NCBI RefSeq assembly: GCF_040869045.1
Contig: NC_090321.1
Location: forward strand, 183,491,596 to 183,555,595
DNA length: 64,000 bases
Reading direction: 5' to 3'
Source: Eurosta solidaginis
Taxonomy: Eukaryota > Arthropoda > Insecta > Diptera > Tephritidae
A program made the position numbers and the translations under genes. The notes under the pieces are model-generated. The model searched no databases. It was not told the origin of the DNA and was given only the letters and a program-made list of their open reading frames with translations. The first letter of the stretch is position 1. Each line of letters begins with the position of its first letter. Below are positions 31,985 through 43,113 of the stretch, one piece after another.

Positions 31985-32636
31985 AACTTTGTCCAAAATT
32001 AACCGAATATCATGATTTTTTCTTGGAAATGTTCGTTATTACATTTACTTTTATATAAATTTATAAACAATAGCATATAGTTTAAAATAAATTTTTTTTT
32101 AGTATTTAGTAAAAATTTATGACTTTCTTCAAAAATTAATTTCTCAAAAATGGTTATCTTTTTTTTGTTTAAACTTTTTCTATATCGAGTGAGAAGTTCA
32201 TATTTCAACTTGGCCAAATGCCTATTAGCCAAAACTTGTTGTTTTGGAGCTATGAATTAAAGATTTTTTCCCCCATATATTGATGCAATGCAAAACAGCA
32301 TACAATTGCTTTGTCAAAAATTAACCGATTCTCATGATTTTTTCTTTGAAATGTTCGCTATTACTTTTAATATTATATAAGTTTATAAACAATAGCATAT
32401 AGTTAAAAAAAAATATTTTTTTTTAGTATTTAGTAAAAATTTATGACTTTTTTCAAAAATTAATTTCTCAAAAATGGTTATCTTTTTTTTTGTTTAAAGT
32501 TTTTCTATATCGAGCGAACAGTTTATATTTGAACTTGGGTAAATATCTATTAGGCAAAACTCGTTGTTTTCGAAATGTGAATTTTTGAATATTAAACTTT
32601 TTTTCGCCATATATTGATGCAATACATATCAGCATA
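31985..32636. repeat. Tandem duplication, ~322-bp unit, two copies
   Basis: The first copy starts near 31988 (CTTTGTCCAAAATTAACCGA), the second near 32310 (CTTTGTCAAAAATTAACCGA). Both run through AACAATAGCATATAGTT, AAAATTTATGAC, TTTCTCAAAAATGGTTATCT and CATATATTGATGCAAT. The sequence is AT-rich and non-coding. Confidence 0.75.
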
Positions 32637-34038
32637 CAATGCCAAAGGCTTAAAATTAATTAAAATATCACATTTATTATTGAAAACATTCATTTTTTGT
32701 TATTTTTCAGAATATGGCAAAATTTTTCACTAAGCTTCCAATACCGTCACAAGAGCATTTGCCATGTCCTGTTACAAAATCACTGTAATTCTGTTTAGCA
32801 TGTTTGTCAATGACGTGTTTAGTACGTGCCAGTCCGCTCAAATTGATGCTTATGCTGATGACGTACAGCTTTACTTGTCACACGCTCTTGAGGAGACTAA
32901 TGAATTATGTTCTGATTTCAACAAACACCTATCAGTTATAGCATCTTGGGCTTTGCAAAACGGCCTCCGCTTGAACTGCTATAAGTCCTATGTTCTCCCT
33001 ATATGCAAGAGACGCGTGGACTCCTAAACCATTCCACCGCTATTTTTAGGAGATGAGAGTGTACAATTTGTGCCAAAGGTTACTAATCTTGGTTTTATCA
33101 TTAATTCTAGCCTAACATGTACCGATCATGTCAACTCTATCATAGGTAAAGTTTATTATGTTTTACGTAACCTACGATTTTCTGCCTCATATACTCCGGT
33201 CGCCATTAGGAGAAAGCTCGCTATACAACTTATACTACCGATCATTTGTTATCCTGAACTCATCTATAGCAAGATGGGCTCCCAGTCTGCTCACAAAATT
33301 GAAGTGGTGTTTAATAATATCGCGAGATATGTATACGGACTAACAAGATACGAGCATATCTCTGCATGGAAATCTAGCCTCTTGGGCTGTGAAATTTTGG
33401 AGTATTTAAAGGCAAGAAATTGTATCATTCTTTATCGTCTGATGGCGGAGAAAAAGCCTAATTACCTATATGAGAAATTGATATTTCCAAGGTCTGGCCG
33501 AATAAATTACTTGATTGTTCCCAACTTTTCTCTCCTACCCTCTGCAAGACTATTTTTTATCAACGCTGTTCGTGTTTGGAATTCCATCCCAGCTTCTATT
33601 AAGAATGGTCTAAACCAACTTTAAGAAAATTTATATTCATACTTTCACTTATTTATATATGTACAACGATGAGATTTGCTATATATGTTTTCATTTATAT
33701 AATATTTATCATATAGTTAGTTAAATTCTTTAATTACACACATATATATATATATATATATAATTTTTGTTATTGTGATGCAAATGTTAAATTTTTACAT
33801 TTTATTTCAATGTTTTAACATTACTATTAATATTTAGTTTTAAGCTTGCTCATGAGTAACTTATATATTTATTGTATATTTAACTGTTGTGCTAGAAAAG
33901 ATCATTTATCGATCTTCTTGCACTAAAACATTGTTTTAAATAAATTGAAATTGAAATTGAAATTCTGAAAAATAATAAGAAATGAATGTTTTCAATAATA
34001 AATATGATATTTTAATTAATTTTAAGCATTTGGCATTG
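32637..34038. mobile_element. 77-bp inverted repeats enclosing a LINE fragment
   Basis: The arm at 32637-32713 (CAATGCCAAAGGCTTAAAAT ... TTTTTCAGAAT) is matched in reverse complement by 33962-34038 with few mismatches. The interval between holds only the 5'-truncated LINE: its coding part follows the left arm and its A/T-rich tail touches the right arm. Confidence 0.75.
32714..33961 (+). pseudogene. 5'-truncated non-LTR retrotransposon (RT C-terminus)
   Basis: The first frame (to 33027) has LFSMFVNDVFS and the catalytic DAYADDVQLYLSH. After a stop near 33026 the frame resumes (LGFIINSSLTCTDHVNSI...) to TAA at 33624, ending in the FFINAVRVWNSIPASIKN block typical of LINEs without a C-terminal RNase H (CR1/L2/RTE/jockey-like). 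The 3' UTR ends in repeated TTGAAA units (33940-33961), a LINE tail. Endonuclease and most of the RT are missing, as from abortive reverse transcription. The clade is not fixed. Confidence 0.8.
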
Positions 34039-35507
34039 ATGGTAGTAATGAGTATTTTAAAAGGGAGTGATCCTTAGTTCTATAGGTGGACGCCTTTTCG
34101 AGATATCACCATAAAGGTGGCCCAGGGGTGACTCTAAAATGTGTTTCCACGTTATGGGTATCAAATTAAAGGTATCAATGAATGTTCTAAAAGGGAGTGG
34201 CCCTTAGTTGTATATGTGAAGGCGTTTTCGAGATATCGACCAAAATGTGGACCAGAATGAACCAGAACATCATCTGTCGGGTACCGCTAATTTATTTATA
34301 TATGTAATAACACAAACAGTATTCCTGCCAAGATTCCAAGGGCTTTTGATTTCGCCCTGCAGAACTTTTTCATTTCCTTCTACTTAATATGGTAGGTGTC
34401 ACACCCATTTTACAAAGTTTACAAAATTTTACAAAAAACCAATCCAATCGCAATGTGTCATCCCTTTTTTCGTATTTGGTAGAGAATTATGGTATTTTTA
34501 AATTTTTTTTGCAATTTTCGATATCGAAAAAGTGGGCGTGGCCAGGATAAGGTGGGTTCAGATAAATACGTGAACTAAGTTTAGTAAAGATATATCAATT
34601 TTTGCTCAAGTAATTGTGTTAACAACCGAGCGGAAGTATAGACGGTCGACTGTGTATAAAAACTGGATGTGGCTTCAACCGATTTCACCCATTTTCACAA
34701 AAAACAGTTATCGTCACAGAAGCTATGCCCTTACCAAATTTCACAAGAGTTGGTGAATTTTTGTTCGGCTTATGGCATTAAAAGTGCTCTAGATAAATTA
34801 AATGAAACAGGGCGGAGCCACACCCATTTAAAAATTTTGTTTTATTTTTGTATTTTGTTGCAGCATATCATTACTGGAGTTTAATCTTGACATAATTTAC
34901 TTATATACTGTAAAGATATTAAATTTTTTGTTAAAATTTGACTAAAAAATTTCTTTTTTGTTCGTCATCCGATGTTGCAAATTTTTATATAGAACACATA
35001 TAGTAATAGGAGTAACGATCCTGCCAAATTGTATCATGATATCTTCAAGGACTGCCAAATTACAGATTGCAAAACTTGTAAATTACCTTCTGTTAAAAGT
35101 GGGCGGTGGGTGTCAAGCCCATTGTCCAAAATTTTACTAATTTTCTATTCTGGTCATAAGGTCAAGCCACTTGCCTAGTTTGCTTTATCCGTCTTTGGTA
35201 ATGAATTATCGCTCTTTTTCGGTTGTTCCAAATTTTCGATATTGAAAAAGTGGGCGTTGTTATAGTCCGATTTCTTTCATTTTAAATAGTGATCTGAGAT
35301 GAGTGCCGTGGTACATACATACCAAATTTCATTAAGATACCTCAAAATTTACTCAAGTTATCGTGTACACGGACTGACAGACGGACGGACGGACGGACAG
35401 ACATGGCTAAATGAATTTCTTCGTTCGAATTTCGAACTATATATCTATCTCGATTAGTTTATGCCGTTACGGGGTCCGTTATGCGACTGCTCTGCTCAGC
35501 TGAGTAT
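34039..35507 (+). mobile_element. SATE copy 4: right part with about 1.5 monomers
   Basis: It starts inside a monomer (GGTAGTAATGAGTATTTTAA), passes GGTGGACGCCTTTTCGAGAT, and joins the constant right part (ATCATCTGTCGGGTACCGCT, GATATCGAAAAAGTGGGCG twice, a GACGGACGGACGG run near 35380) to CAGCTGAGTAT at 35507. The left end is missing. It directly abuts the 77-bp inverted repeat. Confidence 0.8.
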
Positions 35508-35739
35508 AAAAATATATATAATTCAATTTCTTTGGATTGGCATGAGCGTGTTTTGCTAAACTTTTTTTTTCGTCTGATGAATAAGTTCATGTTCATTTGT
35601 TGCGTGCAAGACGCTTACATGTCGAATGTAGTTATTGTCGCAAAGTAAATTCTACAATGCCTTTACAATAACACAAAATATCAGTGGCAAAATTTATCAA
35701 ATTTTTCTTGTTACTGAATCTTAGGAAACTATTATCATA

Positions 35740-36190
35740 TTGACCACGAAAAAGTTCCCTATATGGTCCCGAAATAATCTAGAAAGCGATTGTGTATCAA
35801 GTAATACCGAAATTGTCACGAAACGTTTTGGTGACATAATTACGAAAACATCGACAAAACTGATCCAAAATCTTCAAAAAGTACCTCAAAAGGTACCCAC
35901 AACAATCCCGAAACGATGCCTAAAATAGTCTTAAGTAGTAATCTAGAAATAGTTGCGAAACGAGTTCGAACGCAATCCTTAAACGGTTCCGAAATAATCT
36001 TGAAGTAATATAGAAATAGTTCCGAAATGGCCCAAATACTCCTGAAATTTTCCCAAACATTATCACCAGTTAACTTTTAGCCAACCCGGAAATTATCCTG
36101 AAATGGTCCAAAACTGATCCCAAACAACCCTGTAGTGTTAACGCGAAATTATCCTCTAAGTAATCCCAAAACTACTTTTCCAAAATTATT
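35740..36190. repeat. Degenerate CCGAAATNNTC micro-repeat region
   Basis: Words such as CCGAAATAATC, CCGAAATTGTC, CCGAAACGATG, CCGAAATGGCC, CTGAAATGGTCC and CCCAAAACT recur every 10-30 bases for ~450 bp without fixed period. It looks like an eroded short-unit array. The 62-residue frame inside is not a gene. Confidence 0.55.
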
Positions 36191-36595
36191 TAGACCAATG
36201 GTAAATAATGGTTAAGTTGAGTTGTTTGCATATCTCGATGTTTCGATGTCGAAGTGACTAGACGTTACCTTGGTGACTCAAACACACCAGGCTACAGGGG
36301 GCAGATGATACATTACTATGAAGGTGGTGTTCTGGTACCACCAGGAAACGTCTAGTATCAGTTCGTAGTTTGCTGAGGTTACTTAACCACCTCTTTAGCA
36401 TATTAGTAGAATGTGTAACTTAAAAAAAGAATTCACCACCAAAAAAATTTATTTTGAAATAATTGGCAATACTGCTTACAACACAAATAAGCACAGTCAT
36501 GTTCACGATATTTGCATAAGAAAATCATTGTTAATTGTATACAAATAATGTTCAACAAAATCTGTACGTAAAGGTGACCCATACTAAACATTTCT
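36191..36595. other. Unassigned DNA
   Basis: No gene or repeat match was recognised. Confidence 0.4.
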
Positions 36596-36814
36596 CTAAT
36601 TTTTCTCTATTTCATCCATTGCAGGTAGCTCCACGGAGTTAGCACCTTCGCTATTGGGCATATACGAAACATTGACAAGTGTGCTGGATGGAAGCAGCCA
36701 GAATAGCAGTACCACCAAAGAGGATAGGTAATAAGAGGCGACATATCGCTGCTTCATAAAACGACTGCTTTTTGTATGCAATTTGCCAATGTACCAATTC
36801 TTGGACTCGGCCAT
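36596..36814 (-). CDS. Short ORF with signal-anchor-like segment, unknown
   Basis: From ATG 36814: MAESKNWYIGKLHTKSSRFM, then KQRYVASYYLSSLVVLLFWL with a hydrophobic stretch at about residues 28-45, then a Ser/Asn/Glu-rich tail to the stop (72 aa). The layout suggests a signal peptide or membrane anchor, so it may be the first exon of a secreted or membrane protein; no strong donor is visible. A frame-shifted inverted copy starts at ATG 37961, which supports the ATG and the strand. The opposite strand carries a competing exon candidate. Not recognised. Confidence 0.3.
   Translation of the reverse strand: MAESKNWYIGKLHTKSSRFMKQRYVASYYLSSLVVLLFWLLPSSTLVNVSYMPNSEGANSVELPAMDEIEKN
36625..36727 (+). 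other. Alternative: internal exon candidate on the + strand
   Basis: A strong polypyrimidine tract and acceptor (CTCTATTTCATCCATTGCAG|) precede 103 nt that are open in one phase (SSTELAPSLLGIYETLTSVL...) and end at a donor-like GATAG|GTAATAAG. It overlaps the minus-strand ORF, so at most one of the two is real. No neighbouring exon was found. Confidence 0.25.
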
Positions 36815-36839
36815 TCCTCTTTGTGTCTGTCCGCGTAGA

Positions 36840-37960
36840 TTTGGTAAAATGCAGGAAAAATAAACTCAGTGAGTGAATTATAAATATGTATTGCGTTTTT
36901 GTACAAAAAGCGAAGAAAATTTTATAAGAAATTGAAGGAAATTGCGTAAAAAGTTAACTAAATTGTGCAAGAATTAATAAAACGAGTGAAGTGAAGTGAA
37001 ATTATACAAAATAATGCCATAAAAGTGAGAAATGGTCAAAAAAGAAGTTGTGTATTTAAGTTCAAAAAATAAATAAGTACGAATGTGAAACGTCAGTGAA
37101 AAGGGCATTTCAAACAAGTGTGTGTGGTTTGTACTCAAAAGGAAAATAAGTGGAAATGTAAACAAAAAATTTGTAAAAATATGTGTAAGAAACTTGTGGA
37201 ATATTTGAAGAAAATTGTGAAAAATTATTAAAATTGTTAAGTGAAGTTTAAAATCCTGGCATAAAAGTTCAATAAAAATGGTAAAAAGAAGTTGGGCGTG
37301 TCGTTTTTTTTGTGTTATTAAAGAAACCAAAAAGAATCGGCATATGTGCGAGCGAACCTATCCAAATATGTATAAAGTGATTTGTGATTGTGGATAAGAA
37401 ATGTTTACAAAATTAATATATGTATTATATATATTGTATACGTGTTTTTAAAATCTATACAATATTATATAAATGTATATGTATTTTGTTTCCAACAAAA
37501 AAGAAACTATGCTGTCATTTAAAGGAAAGGTGTAACTGTTCCTCCCACAAAATCTCCCAAGGAAATTGCGCCAAAATTGAGAAAGTTCCACGGCACATCT
37601 AATATTGAAAAGATTTCTTACTAAATAGAACCTTTCAATATTTGTGCGCAAAAATAGTTCAAATTTACCAAACAAATTGTGTTAAAAAAAAACTATATCT
37701 TTTTGTTATTTAATAATAATTCGGTCGAATATACCACATAGACAGAAATAATTTTTAAACAGATAAAGTGATAATCATAGTGTATTTTGCATGAAATTGC
37801 AATTTCCTAGCATTTGAACAAAAGTAAACAAAACTTCATAAAAGCTCAAATGCAGAAAGTAACTCAATGTCAGTCATTTTGACTTCTTCTCTACCTAATT
37901 TTCGTCAGGCGAAACAAAAAAATATGCGACAACAAATTATGAAAAATATGAAGAGACTGA
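36840..37960. other. AT-rich leader-like stretch
   Basis: AAAATTG, GTGAAGTGAAGTGAAA and AAAATAAGTGGAAATG wording resembles fly 5'-UTR sequence on the + strand. It lies between the two inverted copies of the MAES/MAEP reading frame. No protein frame is supported. Confidence 0.35.
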
Positions 37961-38080
37961 ATGGCCGAGCCCAAGAAATTGGTACATTGGCAAATTGCAG
38001 CTTTGCCCGATGAGACCAGCTGGGGTCTCGTATTATCTATGCTCTTTGTTGATGCTGCATTACACAAATGTATATATTGA
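37961..38080 (+). pseudogene. Frame-shifted inverted copy of the 36814 ORF
   Basis: ATGGCCGAGCCCAAGAAATTGGTACATTGGCAAATTGCA matches the minus-strand start at 36814 (ATGGCCGAGTCCAAGAATTGG...) except for one extra A after codon 6, which shifts the frame (39 aa, then stop). Weaker similarity continues through TATTATCTATGCTCTTTG. The two copies are ~1.1 kb apart, head to head. Confidence 0.4.
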
Positions 38081-38474
38081 AGACTGCATGGATCCCCATA
38101 AATAATAAAAAAGTGTCTTTAACAACTTTCATTCGAAGTAATTTATTTTCTAAAGGAAATGAAAAGATAGGGAAGTAAAGGAAGTATGGAACTGATATAA
38201 AATAAAAATAAATAAATAAAAAATGTATGACATAATAAAATGAAATGAAAAATAAATGTATGTAACCGAAACCCGTATCAGAACTTAAATTGGAAATGGA
38301 GCTGAAAACGGACAGAAACCAGGACCCAACAAGAAATGACACCGGAACCAGGGCCGCCGAGAGAAAATTCGGGCCCGGGGGCAAAAAAATACGGGCGCCG
38401 ATTCTAAAATGAACAAATTCTCAAAATCAAAGCTACCATCTTTTACATATTTATATGCATTTGTATATACATAT
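38081..38474. other. Unassigned DNA
   Basis: It contains a CAGGGCCGCCGAGAGAAAATTC / GGGCCCGGGGGC G/C-rich stretch (38348-38400) that looks like part of a repeat. No gene. Confidence 0.35.
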
Positions 38475-38936
38475 TCTATATATATAAAAATCAAATTCTG
38501 TGTTTGTGTGTGTGTGTTCGCTATGGAAACGTATTTCCCATGCTTCAATCATCCAAATTTTAGCCATAGGTTTCTTTCGATCAACGCGAAGGTTTTAGGC
38601 TAAAAATAATTTCGATATATAAAAGGGGCGTGGCACCTCCCATACAAATGGAATATATCATACTGCATATCTCTGGATGTAGTAATGGTAGGATAATGAA
38701 AATTGGTAAGGAGCTATATGACGTTAAGTCCTAACACCTCCAGTAAAATGTGGAATTCGGAAAAAGGGCGTGGCACCTTCCCTACAAATGGGATTTTTCA
38801 GAACTATGGCTGCCGTACAAACTTAGGTTATTTTAATACCTAAAATTTGACTGCATTTTTGAGTTTGGCTGTTCTTCCTTTTGGACGTTTAGTAATCTGC
38901 CGCCGTTAAAAACAATTCTTAGCTTTAGTCTGTCTA

Positions 38937-39306
38937 AAAATAAATAAGTGTAAGACGCGATAACTTCCGAAGAGATCTAAGGCCGAGCTTCTCTTCCAAT
39001 TTGCGTCGTGCTCCTCTTGTTATTCCCTACAAATTGGCCGGACGGGACCTACATGTTTTACGCCGACTCCGAACGGCATCTGCACGGCAGATGAGTTTTC
39101 ACCGAGAGCTTTTCATGGCAGAAATACAACCGGAGCGCTTGCCAAACACTGCCGAGGGGCGACCCCGCTTAGAAAAATTGTCTTCTAATTGAAAAAAATT
39201 ATTTCTAAAATTTTGATGTTGCTTTTCCCGGGGTGTGAACCCGTGTGAACCCAGGGCATATGGTGTGGTAGGCGGAGCACGCTACCATCACACCACGGTG
39301 GCCGCC
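38937..39306 (-). mobile_element. tRNA-derived SINE, copy 3, nested in the Helitron
   Basis: Read on the minus strand: GGCGGCCACCGTGGTGTGATGGTAGCGTGC head, box B region, body, and an ACTTATTTATT tail. It is flanked by a 10-bp target duplication with one mismatch, AGTCTGTCTA (38927-38936) and AGTCTATCTA (39307-39316). The box B region is enlarged by a 10-bp duplication (GTGTGAACCC twice, near 39235-39252). The overlapping 63-residue frame is not a gene. Confidence 0.85.
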
Positions 39307-39529
39307 AGTCTATCTACTATGTGTGTGTTCCCTATGGAAATGTATTTCCCACACTTCAGTTATCACCTAATTTTGGTTATAGGTTCTTTCGATCAAGACG
39401 AAGGTTTTTTATATTTCAGAATTAAAAATTTTAAACTAAATTTTTTTGGCTATGCGAACGAGCAATCTTAGCTCCCAAAAATGATTATGATAATAAAATC
39501 AATAATCGCATTCAAAACCTGGTGAAGTG

Positions 39530-40050
39530 ACGAAATATAAATCGATCGAAACAGTTACAAATGAAGATCAAATTGTGAGTTATCCAATTGAATGTCTAAA
39601 CTCTTTAGAACCACATGGAATGCCTACGTATATATTCACTTTGAAAATTGACTCACCAATCATGCTTCTTCGGAATTTAGACCCACAAAAATTGTGCAAT
39701 GGAACCAGACTTTGCGTTAAGAAATGAATGCCGAATGCAGTCGAAGCAACAATCATCATCGGTATAAGCACAGGTGAAGATTGTGCTCGTACCACGTACC
39801 CCAATGATTCCTACAGATTTGCCATTCAATTTTAAGCACTTACAGTGTCCTGTACGCATTGCTTTTGTAATTACAATCGACAAAGCACAACGAAAATCGG
39901 TTACTGTTGCAGGATTAAATTTAGAGAGTCCGTGCTTTTCCCATGTTGTTTCTCTAGAGTTGCAACGACCAAAAAATTGTTTATCTTTGCACCGAACAAA
40001 AAAACTTCAAAATATTGTGTACCAGCTTGCATTACAATAAGATACAATAA
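39530..40050 (+). pseudogene. Helitron helicase (Pif1-like) C-terminal remnant
   Basis: The frames contain LNSLEPHGMPTYIFTLKIDS, PIMLLRNLDPQKLCNGTRLC, then in another frame PRTPMIPTDLPFNFKHLQCP, VRIAFVITIDKAQRKSVTVA and ENIVYQLALQ-like KLQNIVYQLALQ at the end (40037). This is the last part of the Pif1-type helicase of the RepHel protein, which unwinds DNA during rolling-circle transposition. Frame changes occur near 39725 and 39960-39990 (CFSHVVSL...). The Rep nuclease and the front of the helicase are absent, so it cannot act. Confidence 0.85.
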
Positions 40051-40203
40051 TAAAATGTTTTAAACGAAAATTTCACCAAATATGCGTACATAATTCAATT
40101 CAATTTACAGAACAATAAACTAAATTATCAACAAACAAAACAGAAAAAATAACTCAACATTCATTCGATCTCGGGCGGTACAACGTACGCCTGGTACAGC
40201 TAG

Positions 40204-40431
40204 TGAATATATAGTTACGAACTTTAATTTATCTACATATTTATACAGATCAACATATGGGTAAATATGTTTACATAGAAATATACATATTCTTTATAAA
40301 GTATTAATATATTTGTAGAAAGTAAATTATTATATTGATTGCGAGAAATATTACACTTTAAAAATCGGTGAATAGAAGTGTAAAAAATAATAAAAAAATA
40401 AGTACAGCTTATTACTTTTTATTTTATTTTT
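40204..40431. other. AT-rich flank
   Basis: Host flank after the Helitron; no feature recognised. Confidence 0.4.
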
Positions 40432-40807
40432 ATATGTGACATCTCCAACTGTATTATTATCAATTGTAGACATTGAAAATAAAATAAAATCAATTATTAA
40501 TTTTTTAGTCGGCATAGAGTAATTTCAAAGTTTCTGCGACACCCGTCAACCAATTTTAACCAAGATCAAAATTTGTATGTAATATTTTTAAGCTAGGTAT
40601 TATCGGCTGAAGGGGCGAGACCGGGAAATTTTTTTATTTGATGTTGGGGAACACCCTAGTATATGTACATACACATAAGCATGAACTGTGAACTAGGTGT
40701 CGGTTTGATTTTAAAATCTTCCTTGGGGATTTGCCAGAATTTATTCATTTGACCACAATCTGTGTCAAGGGCAACTCTTACAAAAGAGCGACGAATTCAT
40801 ATCTGCT
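40432..40807 (+). repeat. Duplicated block, partner of 2985-3361
   Basis: See the first copy. Here the block is followed by AT-rich sequence rather than a pyrimidine tract, so the sharp shared right edge at CATATCTGCT is a real element boundary. Confidence 0.7.
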
Positions 40808-41900
40808 GCAATAAATCATTTTAGAGATCGCTTTGGCTTAAAAATAATTACGATCATTTTACAGTCGGTAGATCTTTATCAGGAATGTACTCAATGTGCG
40901 TGTTGCAGTTTGACTTAATCAAGTTTTTGTAGCCTTTGTTGACATTAAAGGTATTTTATTGCAAGCTCAGTATGATAACTTTATGGGTTTTTAGTTTGAT
41001 TGACATTGTATTTGCTTGCTAAGTGCCAGAATATATGATGCTTTGCTATATCGGGATGATGCTTTGCATTTTTTGTGTGTTGTTTTAAAATTTTTTCAGG
41101 CTAGGTGTGACACAGTCAGAATTAACACCAAAAAGAAAAAAGCCTAAACGCATTTGATTTCACAAGAATAAACACGTTTTTATTATAAACTCATTTGATT
41201 AGTCCATTGAACTTCCAGCATTATCTGCTTGAGTGATATATTTCACACCTCTAAAATAAATAAACGTTCGATATTCTACTGACTGCATGACTTAAGCGCA
41301 TTTCTTCAATGTCAAAGTCATTTGCTAATATTCTCCAGCGCATTTTACAATTAATTAATCTTCATTCAACGCCTTCGGTCAGCAAATAATTATTAGCTCA
41401 TTTGCATTTGTGGTGTGATTTTGTTATGCGATGAGTTTTAATGTTTTTAATAGACATAAATTTAAAATCAATAAATAGATTTAAGTATTGCATTTGACTT
41501 ATTTGTGTGTCTCTGTAGATAGGTTGGCCTATGTTGCCTTATAATTGTCTTTAAAATTTACTTCACCCTTTTCTTGTTAATATCTACATATCTAATCTTT
41601 TGTTGTGTTAAATTTCATTAGGGAATCCATTTAGAATTTATCATAATTTTTTTAGATGAATTGTATTCATTTTGACTTTGGATTAAACCACGCCAAAATC
41701 ATGAGATATAAACATGTATTTATTTGTACTATCTATTCACTTTTCAAAAAATGTTGATTCGTAATCACCGCTAAGTTTTAGATTAACATCTTTCATCGAT
41801 AAAAATTAAATTAAATTGGTCATAGAGTAGAAAAATAACGCTTTCGACTAAATTTGAAAAAAATAAAAATAAAATAGGAATGTAAGAAGTTGGTGAAGCA
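40808..41900. other. Unassigned AT-rich DNA
   Basis: No coding or repeat signature was recognised. Confidence 0.45.
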
Positions 41901-41922
41901 GCAATAAGGGCTTAAGTTTTTA

Positions 41923-42753
41923 TTGCGATGCAAGGACTACGGTGTTGTACCCTCGCACTTACAGGGTAAGGTACGTAATTTTTCCCATAGTTTTAACCTG
42001 GATAGCACACGGGAACCGCTAGGTAAAATAGTAAAAACGTTTATTTTAAAAGTTCTCAATCTTGAGGTTAGAGAGACAAATATAAATATAAAAATACTAA
42101 AAGCCAAACTGAAGGATATAGAGGAGATATTAAGAAATATATTAAGAGAAGGCGACTACGACAACATAACTAAAAATAAAATAAAATTTTTAAATTACAT
42201 CACTTCTACAACACAAGAAAAACACAATGAAAAGCTTCAAACTCTAATAGAAAAACGAAAAAAGGAGTTTGGAATTATTTTTAATGGGGAATTTTTCGTA
42301 AATAAAACGAATATTTCAGTACCAGAAGAGAGCAGATGGATACTTTCCATGGGAAGGAAATTTTCCCTCCCAGTTTCCAAAGAAAGTTTCTCCCCAATCC
42401 ATATTATAGCAGATATTGAAGAAGGAATACAATATATAGACGATGAGAGGGAAAAGGACGTCACTCGCAGCCATATCGCTGCGAAAATCAACAATTTCCA
42501 TAATAAATTGAAAAATAATGAAAAAGAGAAATTTAGCATGATGGCGTATGAGAACACAAAGAAATTTATACAAGAGCACAAAAACGAAATAATAATCACG
42601 TATGCGGACAAGGGTAACAAGACGGTTATGATGTACAAAAGGGACTATGAGGGTAAAATGATGGAACTATTGGAGGACAAAAAAGTTTACAAATTAATGG
42701 AAACCGATCCAACACAGCGCCTAATGAGAAAAAACAATAAATATTATAAGTGA
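41923..42753 (+). pseudogene. Penelope-like element: N-terminal part of the RT protein
   Basis: A 276-residue frame, rich in Lys and Glu, contains EESRWILSMGRKFSLPVSKE, RSHIAAKINNFHNKLKNNEK and IITYADKGNKTVMMYKRDYE, which are N-terminal blocks of Penelope-like polyproteins upstream of the RT core. It stops at 42753. The ATG used may not be the original start, as the left end of the element is not defined. Penelope-like elements prime at exposed DNA 3' ends using their RT and GIY-YIG nuclease. Confidence 0.75.
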
Positions 42754-42759
42754 TTTGTC

Positions 42760-43113
42760 GAAGGAAAATAAAATAGATAAAAAACAAAATTTCCAGCTCT
42801 CTTGTGCAGCAGCCAATGCACCAAAGCTCTACGGTCTTCCCAAAATCCACAAGCTAAACACGCCTCTGAGACCAATATCATATCATCGTCGACCACTTTC
42901 CATGCTATAGGCTGGCAAAATTCGTTGGTAATATTTTGAAAAACATCATATCCGATGAGTATAATATAAAGAACTCATATTAACTAAAAGAAGCATTAAA
43001 ACCCCTCGTAATAGCAGAAGATGAAATGATGGTAGCTTTTGACGTGGTCTCCCTATTTACGAGTATCCCAATAAATCTAGCTAGACAAACCATTATGGGA
43101 AAAATGGCCAAAG
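42760..43113 (+). pseudogene. Penelope-like element: broken RT region
   Basis: Scattered frames keep YGLPKIHKLNTPLRPI (near 42830) and FDVVSLFTSIPINLARQTI (near 43036), RT motifs of the Penelope group. Several stops and frame changes separate them. Confidence 0.8.

Larger units (their letters stand above)
38475..40203 (+). mobile_element. Helitron (rolling-circle transposon), degenerate
   Basis: The left end TCTATATATATAAAAATCAA, then GTGTGTGTTCGCTATGGAAA, is a standard insect Helitron start. The right end has a GGCGGTA / TACGCC hairpin (40174-40191) then CTAG (40200-40203) followed by host T. The interior holds non-coding Helitron sequence (two ~GGGCGTGGCACCT blocks), helicase remnants (39530-40050) and a nested SINE. 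A second left-end-like sequence at 39309 (TCTATCTACTATGTGTGTG, TTCCCTATGGAAATG) suggests two Helitrons joined or one inserted beside another. Confidence 0.8.

Noticed and set aside
39001..39192. 63-residue frame MRRAPLVIPYKLAGRDLHVL
   Set aside because: It lies in the SINE body and recurs in altered form at 51174-51362.
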